Of a stretch of DNA of 64,000 bases, positions 11,249 to 22,087 are shown in pieces. Source of the stretch: Dryomyza anilis (taxonomy: Eukaryota; Arthropoda; Insecta; Diptera; Dryomyzidae); contig OX638130.1 of NCBI GenBank assembly GCA_951804985.1, forward strand, positions 34,590,202-34,654,201, written 5' to 3'. The position numbers and the translations under genes were made by a program. Each line of letters starts with the position of its first letter. Position 1 is the first letter of the stretch. The notes beneath the pieces are model-generated. The model did not search any database and was not told where the DNA came from. It worked only from the letters and a program-made list of their open reading frames with translations.

Positions 11249-11653
11249 ATTCTTAGTATATTTAAATTACATTTGTGTGGGGAATTTTGCTAAAAATATC
11301 GGGGAAAATGGAAATATAAGTTGGCATCACTGATTGGGCTGAAAATGCCTATATTTGTATGAAGCCATAATACATAACCCAGTCAAAGACTCGTAAATCC
11401 GAAAAGTCCACTTGGAAATTGTTTTCTAAATGCGGCTGCATATAAATTGAATTGCATACATTTAATTTATAAATTTATATTTAACAAACTTTTTTTTATA
11501 TATATTTTAAACACATGTATTGGAAAAAGTCGAAAATCGATTTAAAATCGATTTTTTGCACCGATTAATCGATTTCAAAAATCGAATTGAAAATAGTTGA
11601 TCGAAGAGTCGATAATCGATTATTAACTTTGCGTACCCATCACTATGGTAAAT

Positions 11654-12374
11654 CTACTTCGATTATAGTCGAAAATCGATGTTAGCATTTTATAATCGAT
11701 TCTTCCGTAGTCCAAATTTCAAATTAGCGGCGTCCACACGATGCAACAGGTTGTACAACGTAGTTGGATGGAAAAATAACGGCACTTTTTGGTTAGCGTC
11801 CACACGGTACAACCTGCTGGAAGGACTTCATTATTTGGCAGCATTCAGCAGTGCCGGTCGATAGCGATGGCTCATGCATTGGTACAATACACATAAAAAT
11901 CTCGCCAAAAGGCAGCATTTGATATTTGAAATGTTTCTACCTGCGATGTGAACTTGTCAAAAACTGAGCTCGAATGAAAAAACACACCTGTTGTCACGCA
12001 AACCCGTTCAACTTAAGCAGATGTTTCAATACGACTTGCTTGGCTTTCACAGATAAATAGAACTACATGCGTAAAGCAAGCAAGTTGGACGGGTTTGCGT
12101 AACAAGAGGCCAAATTTATTCCAAAAATCACGCGATTTCACACAATACTAGTCAATTCGTGTACTTTTTTAAAGCAGCATTTAGAACAGCATTAGATGAA
12201 TTGTTCATACGATGAATTGTGCATCTAAGGTAATGAGGGAATAAACGATTACACCAAATGCATAGGTTATATTTTAAAATACACTCTAAGAAATCTGATT
12301 TAGAAGTAATGAATTTGCTACTTTTATTGCAGTTAATTTACTCATTTTTTTCAAATAAAAACACTAATACATCC
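11654..12374. other. Gene-free stretch with transposon fragments
   Basis: ATCGAT motifs near 11660-11700 look like the end of an older hAT copy. A short imperfect duplication around GCGTCCACACG (near 11730 and 11800) and a foldback (11988-12107) follow. The 61-codon frame at 11679-11864 spans these repeats and shows no protein motif. Confidence 0.4.
11988..12107. repeat. Short foldback (inverted repeat) element
   Basis: CACGCAAACCCGTTCAACTT near 11996-12015 pairs with AAGTTGGACGGGTTTGCGT near 12082-12100, leaving a loop of about 66 bp. It resembles a small MITE; no clear target duplication was found. Confidence 0.65.
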
Positions 12375-12380
12375 CAATAT

Positions 12381-12690
12381 AATAATATAATAGTTTGGCT
12401 CTATAGTCTTATAAGAACTTAGGCCGGGCTCTCTCACCATTTTGAGCTGTGCGTGTTATATTTGTACTCAAAGTGGAGGGACCTACAGTTTATTGAAGAA
12501 TCCGAGCGGCGGGTGAGAGCTTTTCATAGGTAAAGTTTTACTCTCGTAGGTTTGTCATTTACTGCCGAGTGGTAGCGCAGTATAGAAAAATGTTTCTATG
12601 AAAAGATGTTGTTAGCCCCAGTCCAGGCTTGAACCGGGGACCTTTCGGCTCGCAGTCCAACGCACTAACCACTAAGCTACCGCGGCTACG
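12381..12690 (-). mobile_element. tRNA-derived SINE, copy C
   Basis: Same organisation as copy B: box A and box B equivalents at 12610-12688 on the minus strand, a body, and an ATT-rich tail. CAATAT at 12375-12380 and 12691-12696 is a likely short target duplication. Several substitutions separate it from copy B, so the insertions are not segmental duplicates. Confidence 0.85.
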
Positions 12691-12696
12691 CAATAT

Positions 12697-13680
12697 CCCA
12701 TTGCACTTAATATTCACTTGCGAATGCTTTGAAATATATCATTACTTTCAAATCTTAAAGTTGAGGTTAATGTTTGAAACACCTTTAACTTAAATTTAAG
12801 AATCATAGCTTTTTCAATAAAAACAGGTAGTTTAAACTTACCTAAAATGTTCTTATTCTCAAAACAATATCAACACTTATTCTTAAATTGATTTCTAAGT
12901 TTACTTTAATAAATATTTAGCTTTATTTTCAACTCAACATCAAAATAATCCACATTTAGTTTTTTGTTTTTATATATTGACTTAATCCTCCAAAATAAGT
13001 ATAAAAAAGAGGATCCTCATATCCGTCTGCGACAATCCCACTTGCGTATAACTTGCGAGTAAACCTGCAATAATATTCTACATGTACTAGCAAGGATAGT
13101 CATTGCGAGTACTCTTAGAATTTACGTAAAGAGGAATGTTGTGGATGCCTCATGATCTAAATTAATATATGGAATTAACAGTGTCGATTTATATTCAAAA
13201 GTCACGAAGATGGTTTCGCACTATGCGAAATGGTTAATCCATGGTCAACGGGTCAAGCAATTTAGCAACATGCGAAAACTAGAGACACGGTCTGGCACTT
13301 ACCTGCTGTAGAACCTAATCAAGGTTATCCGTAGGAGCCCCATTTGCAGGCGGCTAACCCGAATACGAAACGATGGTTTTGATTGGGCGGCTGGTGCAGC
13401 ATGACAGGTGTTAATGGCGGATGGGCGCCGTACGTCGATCAAATAAAAGCACGGAAAATAAAAATTACACAAAAAAAATACCGATGCACGGATGCACGGA
13501 TTGTGTCCTGCGACAGTCTGACGGTGTCCAATCCGTAAAATAGATGGGGAAAAGTATTCCGGTAGAATTCGGTAGACAGACGTGGTCAGTCACGCGACGA
13601 AAATTTTTAAAATGTGCAAAACACATGTTCCCATTTGACAGATCTGCCATCTATTGTGAGGTACAAAACATAAACACATA
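12697..13680. other. Gene-free stretch
   Basis: AT-rich at first, then a GC-richer part (about 13210-13660) with a duplicated GATGCACG near 13485-13500. Frames of about 60 codons exist on both strands but carry no motif. Confidence 0.4.
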
Positions 13681-13816
13681 CAGCCTAACCAATAAACGAA
13701 ATAAAGTCGACTCTAAAGATAGTATCAGCTTTTCCGACAATTTTCTCTAATATTTATTTGTCAAAAAGCTGATACTTTCTTTAAAGCCGACATTATTTCG
13801 TTTATTAGTTAGGCTG
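13681..13816. repeat. Foldback element, near-perfect hairpin
   Basis: The left arm starts CAGCCTAACCAATAAACGAA and runs about 53 bp; the inverted right arm ends at 13816 and differs at only a few positions. The loop is about 30 bp. RNA from it would form a long hairpin. A diverged relative lies at 8861-8958. Confidence 0.85.
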
Positions 13817-14934
13817 ATAGAAAATTATTGTCGAATCCGACAATAATTTAAAAATATTTTATGTTAAAATGGATCCACAAATATTATTTTCAAATTATTG
13901 TCGGATACAACAATAAAATTATCAAACAGATATTGATAATAAAATGTTAGATTTAATAATTCTATTGTTAGTTTTGTTTTTGCTTTTAATGACATTTTTA
14001 ATTTAAAATTGAAAAGTCAACAACAATGAAATAAATACAAACACCCTTTTCTAATTTAAAATGCATTTTTATTTTATAACTTCATACGATTAATAATGTT
14101 TGACACAATTCCACATCGTAAAGACATTCCTTGAGACCATGACGTTTACATTTCGGTAGGGTTTGGTGACCGGCTCACATGGGTCACCGGGTATCACTTC
14201 CGGTCAAACACGAACAGTGGGAGAACTTTTCCGCCGGTTTTGGAACGCAAATTTGTTGGGAAACCGTACCGTGCGTCTCGTTGAGTGGAAAGTAGGGCTT
14301 GATGAGGAACATGGCAGTGCCGACGACTGGTTTCCTCGAAAGTATATACGTCTGTTTAAAACACCATTGAGAGCAATTTTAAAGTTATCGCCCGATTAAA
14401 ATTGTCGCCCAGATTAGCGTTATCGCCCGATTACACTACACGATTTAGTCGTCGCGATTACAATTATTGGACATTTTGAGTCCACACAACGCGCGATAAA
14501 TTTGAATATTTCCAAAATAGAAACATGCAATGTCAAAATAAAAAAAATGTAGTAAGTGCTAGAAATTAAAAAAAAAAACAATCCCGCAACCCTGTCAATA
14601 AGTCACTGCAATATCGGCGACTCTCACCTATCTCTTCATCGATTAAAAAGTTCACGGCAAGACTTGGCCGGCAGCACGAGAGACGATTTCGCCTGAGCGG
14701 CTCAACCCAACAGAAAGCCTTAAATCTCCGCTGCGGGCTACGATAAAAGCAGTTTTGGGCAGCGATACACCAGCTTGCCAACGGAGTGCTTAGCTGGTGC
14801 AAAAACCAAGACCGTATACCTTTCACAAAGAAAAAAAAGGGGGAAGTTCGTTATTTGAATATATTTAAATGCGTTTTTTTATGTAATGTTTTTTGTAAAT
14901 TTAATTATCTTATTTTAAGTTTTTTTTTATATAT
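13817..14934. other. Gene-free stretch with dispersed-repeat pieces
   Basis: ATTATTGTCG motifs repeat at 13826-13922. At 14438-14510 a block with GGACATTTTGAGTCCACAC and ACGCG resembles blocks at 61293-61355 and 61620-61695. Frames at 14163-14399 (plus) and 14566-14826 (minus) have no recognisable domain. Confidence 0.4.
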
Positions 14935-15820
14935 TGTGACGACACATTTTTATACAAAATGGTTTCGCACAATAACTGCATAAATTTACGACGACAAAGA
15001 AAATAATCGCAGCTGCGATATTAAACGCAGCCCAACTTCGAAACAACGTCACCAACGTCGGCCGCTAACTTTCCAATAACTGAACCGAGAATAATACTGG
15101 TAGCAAAGCTACAAAGATGAAGGCAACAAAACAACAACATTCACGGCGAAGCAGATTCCAGTGGCGACAAGAAACGCGTATAAAAGCCAGCGCGCAACAG
15201 AGATCGCTCTCATTCGCTGCCGACCGACTTACCATACGCTTCGACCGATTCGAACGACGACCGCTGCTATTAGGAGAACTTAGTGCCTCGTTTTATTGTT
15301 TGTTTTACGTACAGCGAGCGTTAAGTTGACCAAGTGGGTTTTGCAGTAGCATGGGGACAACCGCTTAGTGCTTTGTTTTATTGTTCATTTAACGACAAAC
15401 AAAAGTGCTAAGTGGGTCGCGGGGAACTGCTTAGTGGCTCGTTTTATTGTTTGTTTTACGTACAGCGAGCGCTAAGTGGACCCAAGATTAACTTATGACG
15501 CTAGGGCAAAGAACGTATACGCTTTGGTTATGAGATAGACAGAATCTCTCGCGCACACAAGCCGCCGAGGCCGCTCTTTCGCACGAAGGATGCCGCATGT
15601 AAGATTGTTCTTTTATTAACATATATATAAATATACATTTAAATAAATTAATGAATTTAAATAAATAATAAACTAATGAATTTATATAAAACATAAAATT
15701 AAACCGCGTCGCATTTTATTTAAAACCCTCGGGGATCCCTGCAAAATATAAATTTTGTAACGCATACGAACACCTGGAGCCCGCTGAGCGTGCCCTGGCT
15801 ATAGAACCGGGTTCGTTACA
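14935..15820 (+). repeat. 5' LTR of the Osvaldo/Ulysses-like element
   Basis: Starts TGTGACGACAC and ends GTTACA. It has a TATA box, a region of partial duplications built on TACAGCGAGCG...AAGTTGACCAAGTGGG, and AATAAA motifs near 15640-15670. It is about 95 bp shorter than the 3' LTR because it has one fewer internal duplication. Confidence 0.9.
15179..15185 (+). promoter_or_regulatory. TATA box of the 5' LTR
   Basis: TATAAAA after a GC-richer segment; the same motif lies at 28808-28814 in the 3' LTR. Transcription would start a short distance downstream (inference). Confidence 0.6.
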
Positions 15821-15838
15821 TCGCGCCCGAGCAGGGAC
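15821..15838 (+). other. Primer binding site
   Basis: TCGCGCCCGAGCAGGGAC directly follows the 5' LTR. It differs at two positions from the tRNA-Lys-type PBS known from lentiviruses and Osvaldo, which supports the lineage call. Confidence 0.8.
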
Positions 15839-16855
15839 CTCAATGCAAAAAAAAACAGTTGGAAAATTTTAAATTTGGTGTTATTATGATAGTTAGGATT
15901 ATCAAAATTATAGTCGGTCTAAGCCGACTACAAATACCCTACACAGATGTGTGGTTACCATTCAAAGTGGTATATAGGTCACCAGGGTAAACAAATTCTG
16001 AAAATAACTACAAACTTTCAATCGCTGAAGAATTTCCATTCATTTGATACCCATATTAACAAATGGGTAGGTGTACCGAATTTCGATTTTTTTTTGTGAA
16101 CCACAAGTCTTTTCGCCGGAAAACATTATTATCATGTATTTGAGCATGATATCAATATATATTTGACCAAAAAAGTTTACCTAAGCACGTATACATAAAA
16201 ATTGGTCTTTATATGTACATTTTATATGAGGTATTTGAACATAAGTGGATCATAGGTCACAATGGACCGATCTCTCACATAAAGCGTAGGTATATTAGTA
16301 ATCTAAGTTATAAGTTTCATTTATCTAGCTCTTCAATTTTAAAAGTAGTAGGGATTTCAACAGACAGACAGACAGACGGACAGACTGACATCGCTAAATC
16401 GACTCAGGAGGTCATGCTGATCAAGAATATATATACTTTTCCAAGCGGTCAGCCATAGTATTCGAAGCAGGGGGAATAACATGTAACCCTTGGGTACGTG
16501 CCGTAACTGTATGGGTACTATGGAAGTGCGACTATGATCCAAGTGGTGACCGCTGGAAACAGTCTCAGTACGGTCATGTCTCTGCTGAGAGCTGGCTAGC
16601 ATAGTCGGGCGAAACTGGACGATATGTGGAGGATTATGCCTTAATGTATAATCCAGAATCATTAAAATCCTATATTCCCCTAGTCCACGATGTTATGCGA
16701 CCCGTGTCATTGGACGGTTGCAGTCAGGGGCAAAAGATTGTAATGGAACGGAGCCTCGCTGATACCTGGTCGTCTCAGCGAGTATGTGAGGCCTTGTCAT
16801 GGTATAAGGGGCTATGTCATGATCGACCTATAATCCCCTATTATTTTACTTACAG

Positions 16856-17654
16856 ATGAACAGAAATATGAAAAAAACATTAAAAAAGCAAGGCTTAACT
16901 GCTTCGGAACTGGCGGACAGAATAAAGGCTCATCTCCATGACGACGACCGCCAGGGGCAGAAGAAAAAAAGAAGAAACCCCAAAGGTAGCTAAGACCACG
17001 AGACAGGCCAAAACTGTCAAGTGTGAAGTGCCCAAGGAAGAAACAGTGTCTGAAGAGAAACCTGCAACAAGTAGAGGGGCTGCTTTGGCAGAGGCGAAGA
17101 TTCGGAAACCCCGCCACATGCCAACATTACCACCATTGGGGCAACCTGGTGGGGCAGACGATCCACGACGCGAGGGACTGAGCGGTTCTGGCCGGAAGTG
17201 GTACCTGCGGTACCTTGTAAAGGTGTTTAAACCCGACGAGGCCCGCAACAAGGCACTAGAGCACCGGCAGGGAAACCAAGGCACAGCAGAAGCCACAGTA
17301 GGCAAGAAAAGAGCTAGCGATGCGATTACGCCGCCAGAAAAGTACACCAAAAAGGTGCGAACAGAGAAGGCCTTAAACACCAATGCATGTGGAGGGCATT
17401 TCACAAAGCCAGCACACGGGTTCGGCAACGTATCTGTGCACGTGTCGAAGAATAAGGACGACAAAGATGTCGACAAAAACGAAGAAGCACCGACGACATC
17501 GGCAGCAGGTACACTGCATGTGTCCCAGATGGAGGTGGATGATGTACCGTCAACCTCGACAGCAGGTCTGCAACTGCATAATGTCGAGGAGGCGGCAGAT
17601 GAAGAAACTGGAGGCTACCACGCTCGGAGGAGGAAATGTAGGATATCGACATAG
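16856..17654 (+). pseudogene. LOA element ORF1 (nucleic-acid-binding Gag-like protein)
   Basis: The main frame, from ATG at 16938 to a stop at 17654, encodes 238 residues. An ATG at 16856 in another frame gives a plausible N-terminus (TASELADRIKAH) that runs into a stop; a frame change in the A-rich tract near 16955-16980 probably separated them. The protein is basic and low-complexity, with a conserved core near residues 85-110 (RKWYLRYLVKVF followed by PDEARNKALEHR). I see no intact CCHC knuckle. In LINEs ORF1 packages RNA. ORF2 begins in another frame about 90 bp after the stop. Confidence 0.6.
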
Positions 17655-17742
17655 TCCTTCTGTACGTGGGCGACGCCAGCAACCAGACCCTAACAGAGGA
17701 CGAGGCGACTCTGTTAGAGGAAGAAATGTAAAAAGTAGAAGC

Positions 17743-20700
17743 ATGAACAGCACCAAATTCGCCCAAATAAACCTGCATCACGCGAAGACGGCGTCTGACA
17801 TCATCACGCAGGTCGTTGCAAAGCAACAAATTGGGATGGTGCTGATTCAAGAACCCTGGGTACTCAGGGGCCAGATTAAAGGTCTGACAAGTAAGGATGC
17901 AAAGGTAATATGGGATATCAGGGTGGATAATCCTAGAGCTTGTATCTTGATTAGAAACGATATTAAATATCTTTGTCTTTCAGAATTCCTAACGCGGGAT
18001 CAAGTAGTCATTCAGGTCTCTCTGATGATGAACGATAACCCCCGCGAAGTAGTCATAGCGGCGTGTTATTTCCCTGGTGAGGAAACCATAGCGCCACCAG
18101 CAGATATCCAGAAGGTGGTGGAGTACTGCCAAAAGAAGAACCTTCCACTAATCATCGGAAGTGACGCAAATGCGCATAATGAGGTATGGGGAAGCACGGA
18201 CACAAATAAAAGGGGTGAGTACCTTTTAGAATTTTTAGTATCATATAACTTAGATATTTACAACGTGGGAAATACACCAACATTTGTAAATAGGGTACGT
18301 CAAGAGGTTCTTGATATCACTTTCGGGAACAGGTATATGACAGCCTATGTAAAAAACTGGAGAGTGTCCAGCGAACCATCTATGTCAGATCACAGGATAA
18401 TACTGTTCGATATAGATGGGCTCACACCAAAAGTAAGTAATATAATAAATCCCAGGAAAACAGACTGGGAGAAGTATAAAGACATACTAAAAACCAATTT
18501 AGAACGTATTAGTACAGGTAGAGCCGCAAGGCACCCATTAGATCTGGAAAGTATGGTAAATGAAATAAACTATGCAATAAACGATGCCAATACATCCAGC
18601 TGCACAGAGAAAAAAAGTAACCATACAAAGAGTAACTCCATGGTGGAGTGACCACTTGTCAAAACTAAGAACCAAAGTACGTAGGCTCTTTAATAGGGCT
18701 AAGCTTACCGGGGACTGGCAGGCCTACTCTGCCCTTCTTACCACATATAATAAAGAAATAAGAAGTGCGAAGAGGAAAAGATTCCGAAACTTCTGTGTTA
18801 ACATCACTGACACATCGGCTGCAGCGAGGCTATACAAGGCTATAGCAAAAGTTAAAACAGAAACATGACTCTCACTAAAAAGGGAGGATGGGAGCTATAC
18901 CGAAAATGAGAATCAAAAGGTTTCACTTTTGCTAAAGACTCACTTTCCAGGCAGCACGCAAAACGTGCAAGAACACGATGAAATTCTTGTGAGACCCAGA
19001 ATAGAAGACTGGGAGATTGCAAACAAGGTCTTTACAGAACAGAGAATTGATTGGGCCTTACAAACATTCCAACCTTTCAAGTCCCCAGGTGTTGACGGCA
19101 TATTCCCTGCTTTGCTACAACAGGGTAAATATTACCTAATGAAACACCTGATAAGAATAACTAGAAGCAGCCTAGCACTAGGCTACATACCAAGCATTTG
19201 GAGAAGAGCCAAGGTGGTATTTATACCAAAGGTGGGTAAAAAAGATCCCACCCATCCAAAGTCCTTCAGGCCAATTAGTCTCACTTCCTTTGTACTCAAA
19301 ACAATGGAAAAGATAATAGACAATTATATCAGAGAGAATACTCTGAAAGAAATTCCACTACATGCTTGTCAGCATACATACAGAGCAGGCAGATCCACAG
19401 AAACCGCTCTATATCAACTGACAAATATAATACAGAAAACCATAGATCAAAAAGTGATCGCACTGTGTGCCTTCCTTGACATCGAGGGTGCATTTGATAA
19501 TACCTCTCATGAGGGCATAAAGAGGTCCCTGGAGGTTAAGGGAGTAAACAACACTATGTCTAGATGGATGAGCGAAATGCTAAAATGCAGAACAGCAGAA
19601 GTAACGGTTGGGACAACCAACATAAGAATTATTACAACTAGAGGCTGTCCACAGGGGGGGGGGGGGACCTCTCACCCCTTATGTGGAGCTTGGTTGTAGA
19701 TTAGCTACTGTGGAAACTTACAAACATGGGATTTGAATGTCAAGGGTACGCCGACGACATAGTAATCATATGCAGAGGGAAATTTGAAGACACTCTATGT
19801 GATAGAATAAAATTAGGTCTCAGAACTACAAAGGAATGGTGTGTAACTGTAGGACTAAATATAAATCCCGCAAAAACCACCATGGTACCCTTTACAAGAA
19901 GAAGACAATCCGGCTAGATGGAGTCGAAGTAAGCCGGAGTGAAGAAGTCAAATATTTAGGAATTACACTAGACAGCAAACTTCTATGGAAGCAACAAGAA
20001 AAAGAAGTCATAATAAAAGCCACACGGGCAATTATGATAAGTAGGTCCATTGCAGGCAAAAGTTGGGGATGCACACCCAAACTAATGCGATGGATGTATA
20101 CAATGATGGTCCGACCAATTATTATGTATGGAATAGTGGTATGGGCAAAAAGACTAAGTCTTCGGACAACACAGAAATCTCTAGAGAAAGTTCAACGGCT
20201 AGCTTGTTCTTGTATAACAGGAGCCATGAGAACATGCCCCACTGCGGCAATGGAAGTACTCCTTGAATTTGCACCATTACACCTGTTCCTGCAGGGAGTG
20301 GCAAGAGGAGCACTCCACCGCATAGCAAACGAAGGTATTGGAAATGGAGGACGTATGGAGCCCGGGAAAGCGTGTCTTCTGACCCGACTGTTTCCCACGC
20401 TACCAACTCCAATAGACCATAAAACGAAGAGATTCAACTTCGTAAAAAACTTCAAGACGAAACGCAGTAACAAAAAGATATGGAAAAACATATCGGACAC
20501 ATATGATATACACAAGAATATGATCACGTGGTACACGGATGGATCACTAACAGATGAAGGAACCGGAGCAGGGGTATATGGGCCTAGAACCAAATACTTC
20601 GAAGCCATGGGGAAATACACCAGTATCTTTCAAGCGGAAATATACGCTATAGATAGATGCATCCAGTTCAATCTGGATAGGCATTATAGCAATAGAAATA

Positions 20701-21356
20701 TAGCAATCCTGTCGGACAGCCAGGCAGCCATAATGGCATTAGAATCTTACGAGATCAATTCAGAACTAGTATGGGAATGTCTAGGTAAAATAAATAAACT
20801 AGGTATGAATAATAGTGTCACCATACTCTGGGTCCCTGGCCACAGAGGAATAGAAGCCAATGAAGAAGCTGACAAACTTGCACGGAAAGGAGCCGCCACA
20901 AAGCTAATAGGACCCGAGCCTTTTTGTGTAATCGATGACAGTGTTGTAAAAAAGTTTTTACGAGAAGAACTACTTAACATCAGAGAACCCCTATGGTTGG
21001 GGAAGGCTAAAATGCGTCAATCAAAGAAATTCATTGGGTCCTATGACTTAAGAAGATTTAAAGAATACATTAAGCTATCGAAGAAAAACCTGAGAATTCT
21101 AACAGGACTTCTTACAGGTCATTGTCGGCTTGCTAAACATATAACTAGGATGGGTATACAAACTGACAGTACATGTAGATTCTGTCTAGAAGACGATGAA
21201 GATCCAGAACACATTTTAGAAACGTGTCCAGCGCTAATGCGTACAAGAATGCAAATACTTGGGAATCGACAACCAAGTCCAAACGATATTAGAAAGATGA
21301 ACCCTAACCATATAATCAGGTTTTTAACTAAGATAGGCTTAACGGACATCTTATAG
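17743..21356 (+). pseudogene. LOA element ORF2: AP endonuclease, reverse transcriptase, RNase H
   Basis: The ATG at 17743 precedes an AP-endonuclease domain (QINLHHAKTA, QEPWV, GSDANAHN, SDHRIILFDI) ending near 18420. The RT spans about 18930-19910, with KSPGVDGIFP, FRPISLTSF, FLDIEGAFD and catalytic YADD at 19746-19757. RNase H follows (YTDGS, QAEIYAID, SDSQAA, EEADKLA), then CRFC..H..C near 21175-21230. Lesions: a frame change near 18600, a TGA at 18866-18868, a frame change in the G run at 19657-19668 that destroys the PQGG block, and another near 19905. The longest intact part is 19836-21356. It would copy its own RNA by target-primed reverse transcription. Confidence 0.9.
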
Positions 21357-21572
21357 AACTATTTAAAACCAGAACCCCCTACAAATAGTATAGGGAGATG
21401 CCACAGCTGAGAATGGCTTCAGTCATGGTATCAAGCGGGGCACAATAGATCTATTCAGGTCGCAGTGAATCACCCCGAAGCAATAATAATAATACCGGAG
21501 ATGCTTCCTTCTGGGTGTTAAAAACGGCGTACCAAACTGAATGTACCCTTTCACTCTTAGTGTAGGGTATAA

Positions 21573-22087
21573 AAATTAAATAAATGCATACGATTTAAAA
21601 TGCAATCGGTTTAAATTAATAAAACAAGAAGTAATTGTCGCGTAATGTTAAAGAGAACGATACAGTGAAATACGAAAAGTGAAAAAAAAGAAAAAAAACG
21701 CACGTAGCTAACGAAGAGTGAAAAAAAAAAAAAACAGCGCGTCGCTACAGACAGTGAGCCCCTGAAAAAAAAAGGAATCGAAAAGAAAAGAGAGAGAGCG
21801 AACGTTGCTAAAGTGAACCCCGTGAAAACAATTTACGCAGTGAGAAAAAAAGAGAAGCGAGAAAACATTTTAAACAGTGAAAAAAAAGGAGAGATTAAGA
21901 GAAACATTAAGAGAAAACTGAAGTGGAAAAAAAGTAGAAAAAAAAGAACGCTACTAAGTGGAAAAAAATAACAATAATAAAAAAAACATAAAAAAACATA
22001 AACTATTAAAACAGTGAAAATAACATAAACATTGAGCAAAGCGCGCGGCGCTATAGTGAAAACTAAAAAGAAGGCCTCGAAAAAAAT
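21573..22087 (+). repeat. Purine-rich leader of the Osvaldo/Ulysses-like element
   Basis: Untranslated sequence before gag with many GTGAAAAAA-type repeats between about 21650 and 22060, strongly purine-biased on the plus strand. Pyrimidine-rich antisense frames here are composition artefacts. Confidence 0.6.

Larger units (their letters stand above)
9030..11332. mobile_element. Second hAT-like element, nested in the first
   Basis: 14 bp perfect terminal inverted repeats CAGTGATGCCAACT at 9030-9043 and 11319-11332. Flanking 8-mers CTTGGGCT (9022-9029) and ATTGGGCT (11333-11340) agree at 7 of 8 positions. Subterminal GGGGAATT motifs occur at both ends. There is no transposase frame, so it is non-autonomous. 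A TA-flanked MITE and a SINE have inserted into it. Confidence 0.8.
7522..11645. mobile_element. hAT-like element with ATCGATT-rich ends (outer element of a nest)
   Basis: Terminal inverted repeats TAGTGATGGGTA lie at 7522-7533 and 11634-11645. The flanking 8-mers are AGGTAAAT (7514-7521) and TGGTAAAT (11646-11653), an 8 bp duplication with one mismatch, as expected for hAT. Both subterminal regions (about 7535-7660 and 11530-11630) carry many ATCGATT motifs, plausible transposase-binding repeats. No transposase frame remains. The interior holds a mini-me-like repeat, a foldback, and a second hAT-like element with its own inserts. The left flank (7507-7521) itself resembles the element's terminus, and more ATCGAT motifs follow 11653, so it may have inserted into the end of an older copy of its own family. 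Confidence 0.75.
16451..21494 (+). mobile_element. LOA-type non-LTR retrotransposon with RNase H
   Basis: About 5.04 kb: a 5' UTR to about 16855, ORF1, ORF2 (endonuclease, RT, RNase H, C-terminal Cys/His motif), a short 3' UTR and an (AAT)n tail at 21483-21494. The HHAKTA endonuclease start and an RNase H domain point to the LOA group. Frameshifts and a stop make it defective, but it is far better preserved than the relic at 1-2250. Target duplication could not be fixed. Confidence 0.85.
15916..21572 (-). mobile_element. mini-me-like repeat in the LTR-element leader, split by the LOA LINE
   Basis: The left part, 15916-16450, begins with a GTCGGTCTAAGCCGAC palindrome next to ATACCCTACACAGATG and holds the (CAGA/CGGA)n complement of (GTCY)n near 16360-16390. 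The sequence breaks at about 16450 and resumes at about 21495 with CCGGAGATGCTTCC, ending GTGTAGGGTATAAAA. The continuation matches the repeat at 7688-8428 in reverse. Confidence 0.65.

Noticed and set aside
14566..14826. 86-codon minus-strand ORF as a host gene
   Set aside because: No domain and no splice sites; lies just before the LTR insertion in repeat-rich DNA.
16895..17476. 193-codon minus-strand ORF
   Set aside because: Antisense to LOA ORF1 and without motifs.
19657..19668. Biological frameshift in the LOA RT at the G run
   Set aside because: A 12-G homopolymer is a likely sequencing or slippage error, so I do not treat it as an informative lesion; other lesions still make ORF2 defective.
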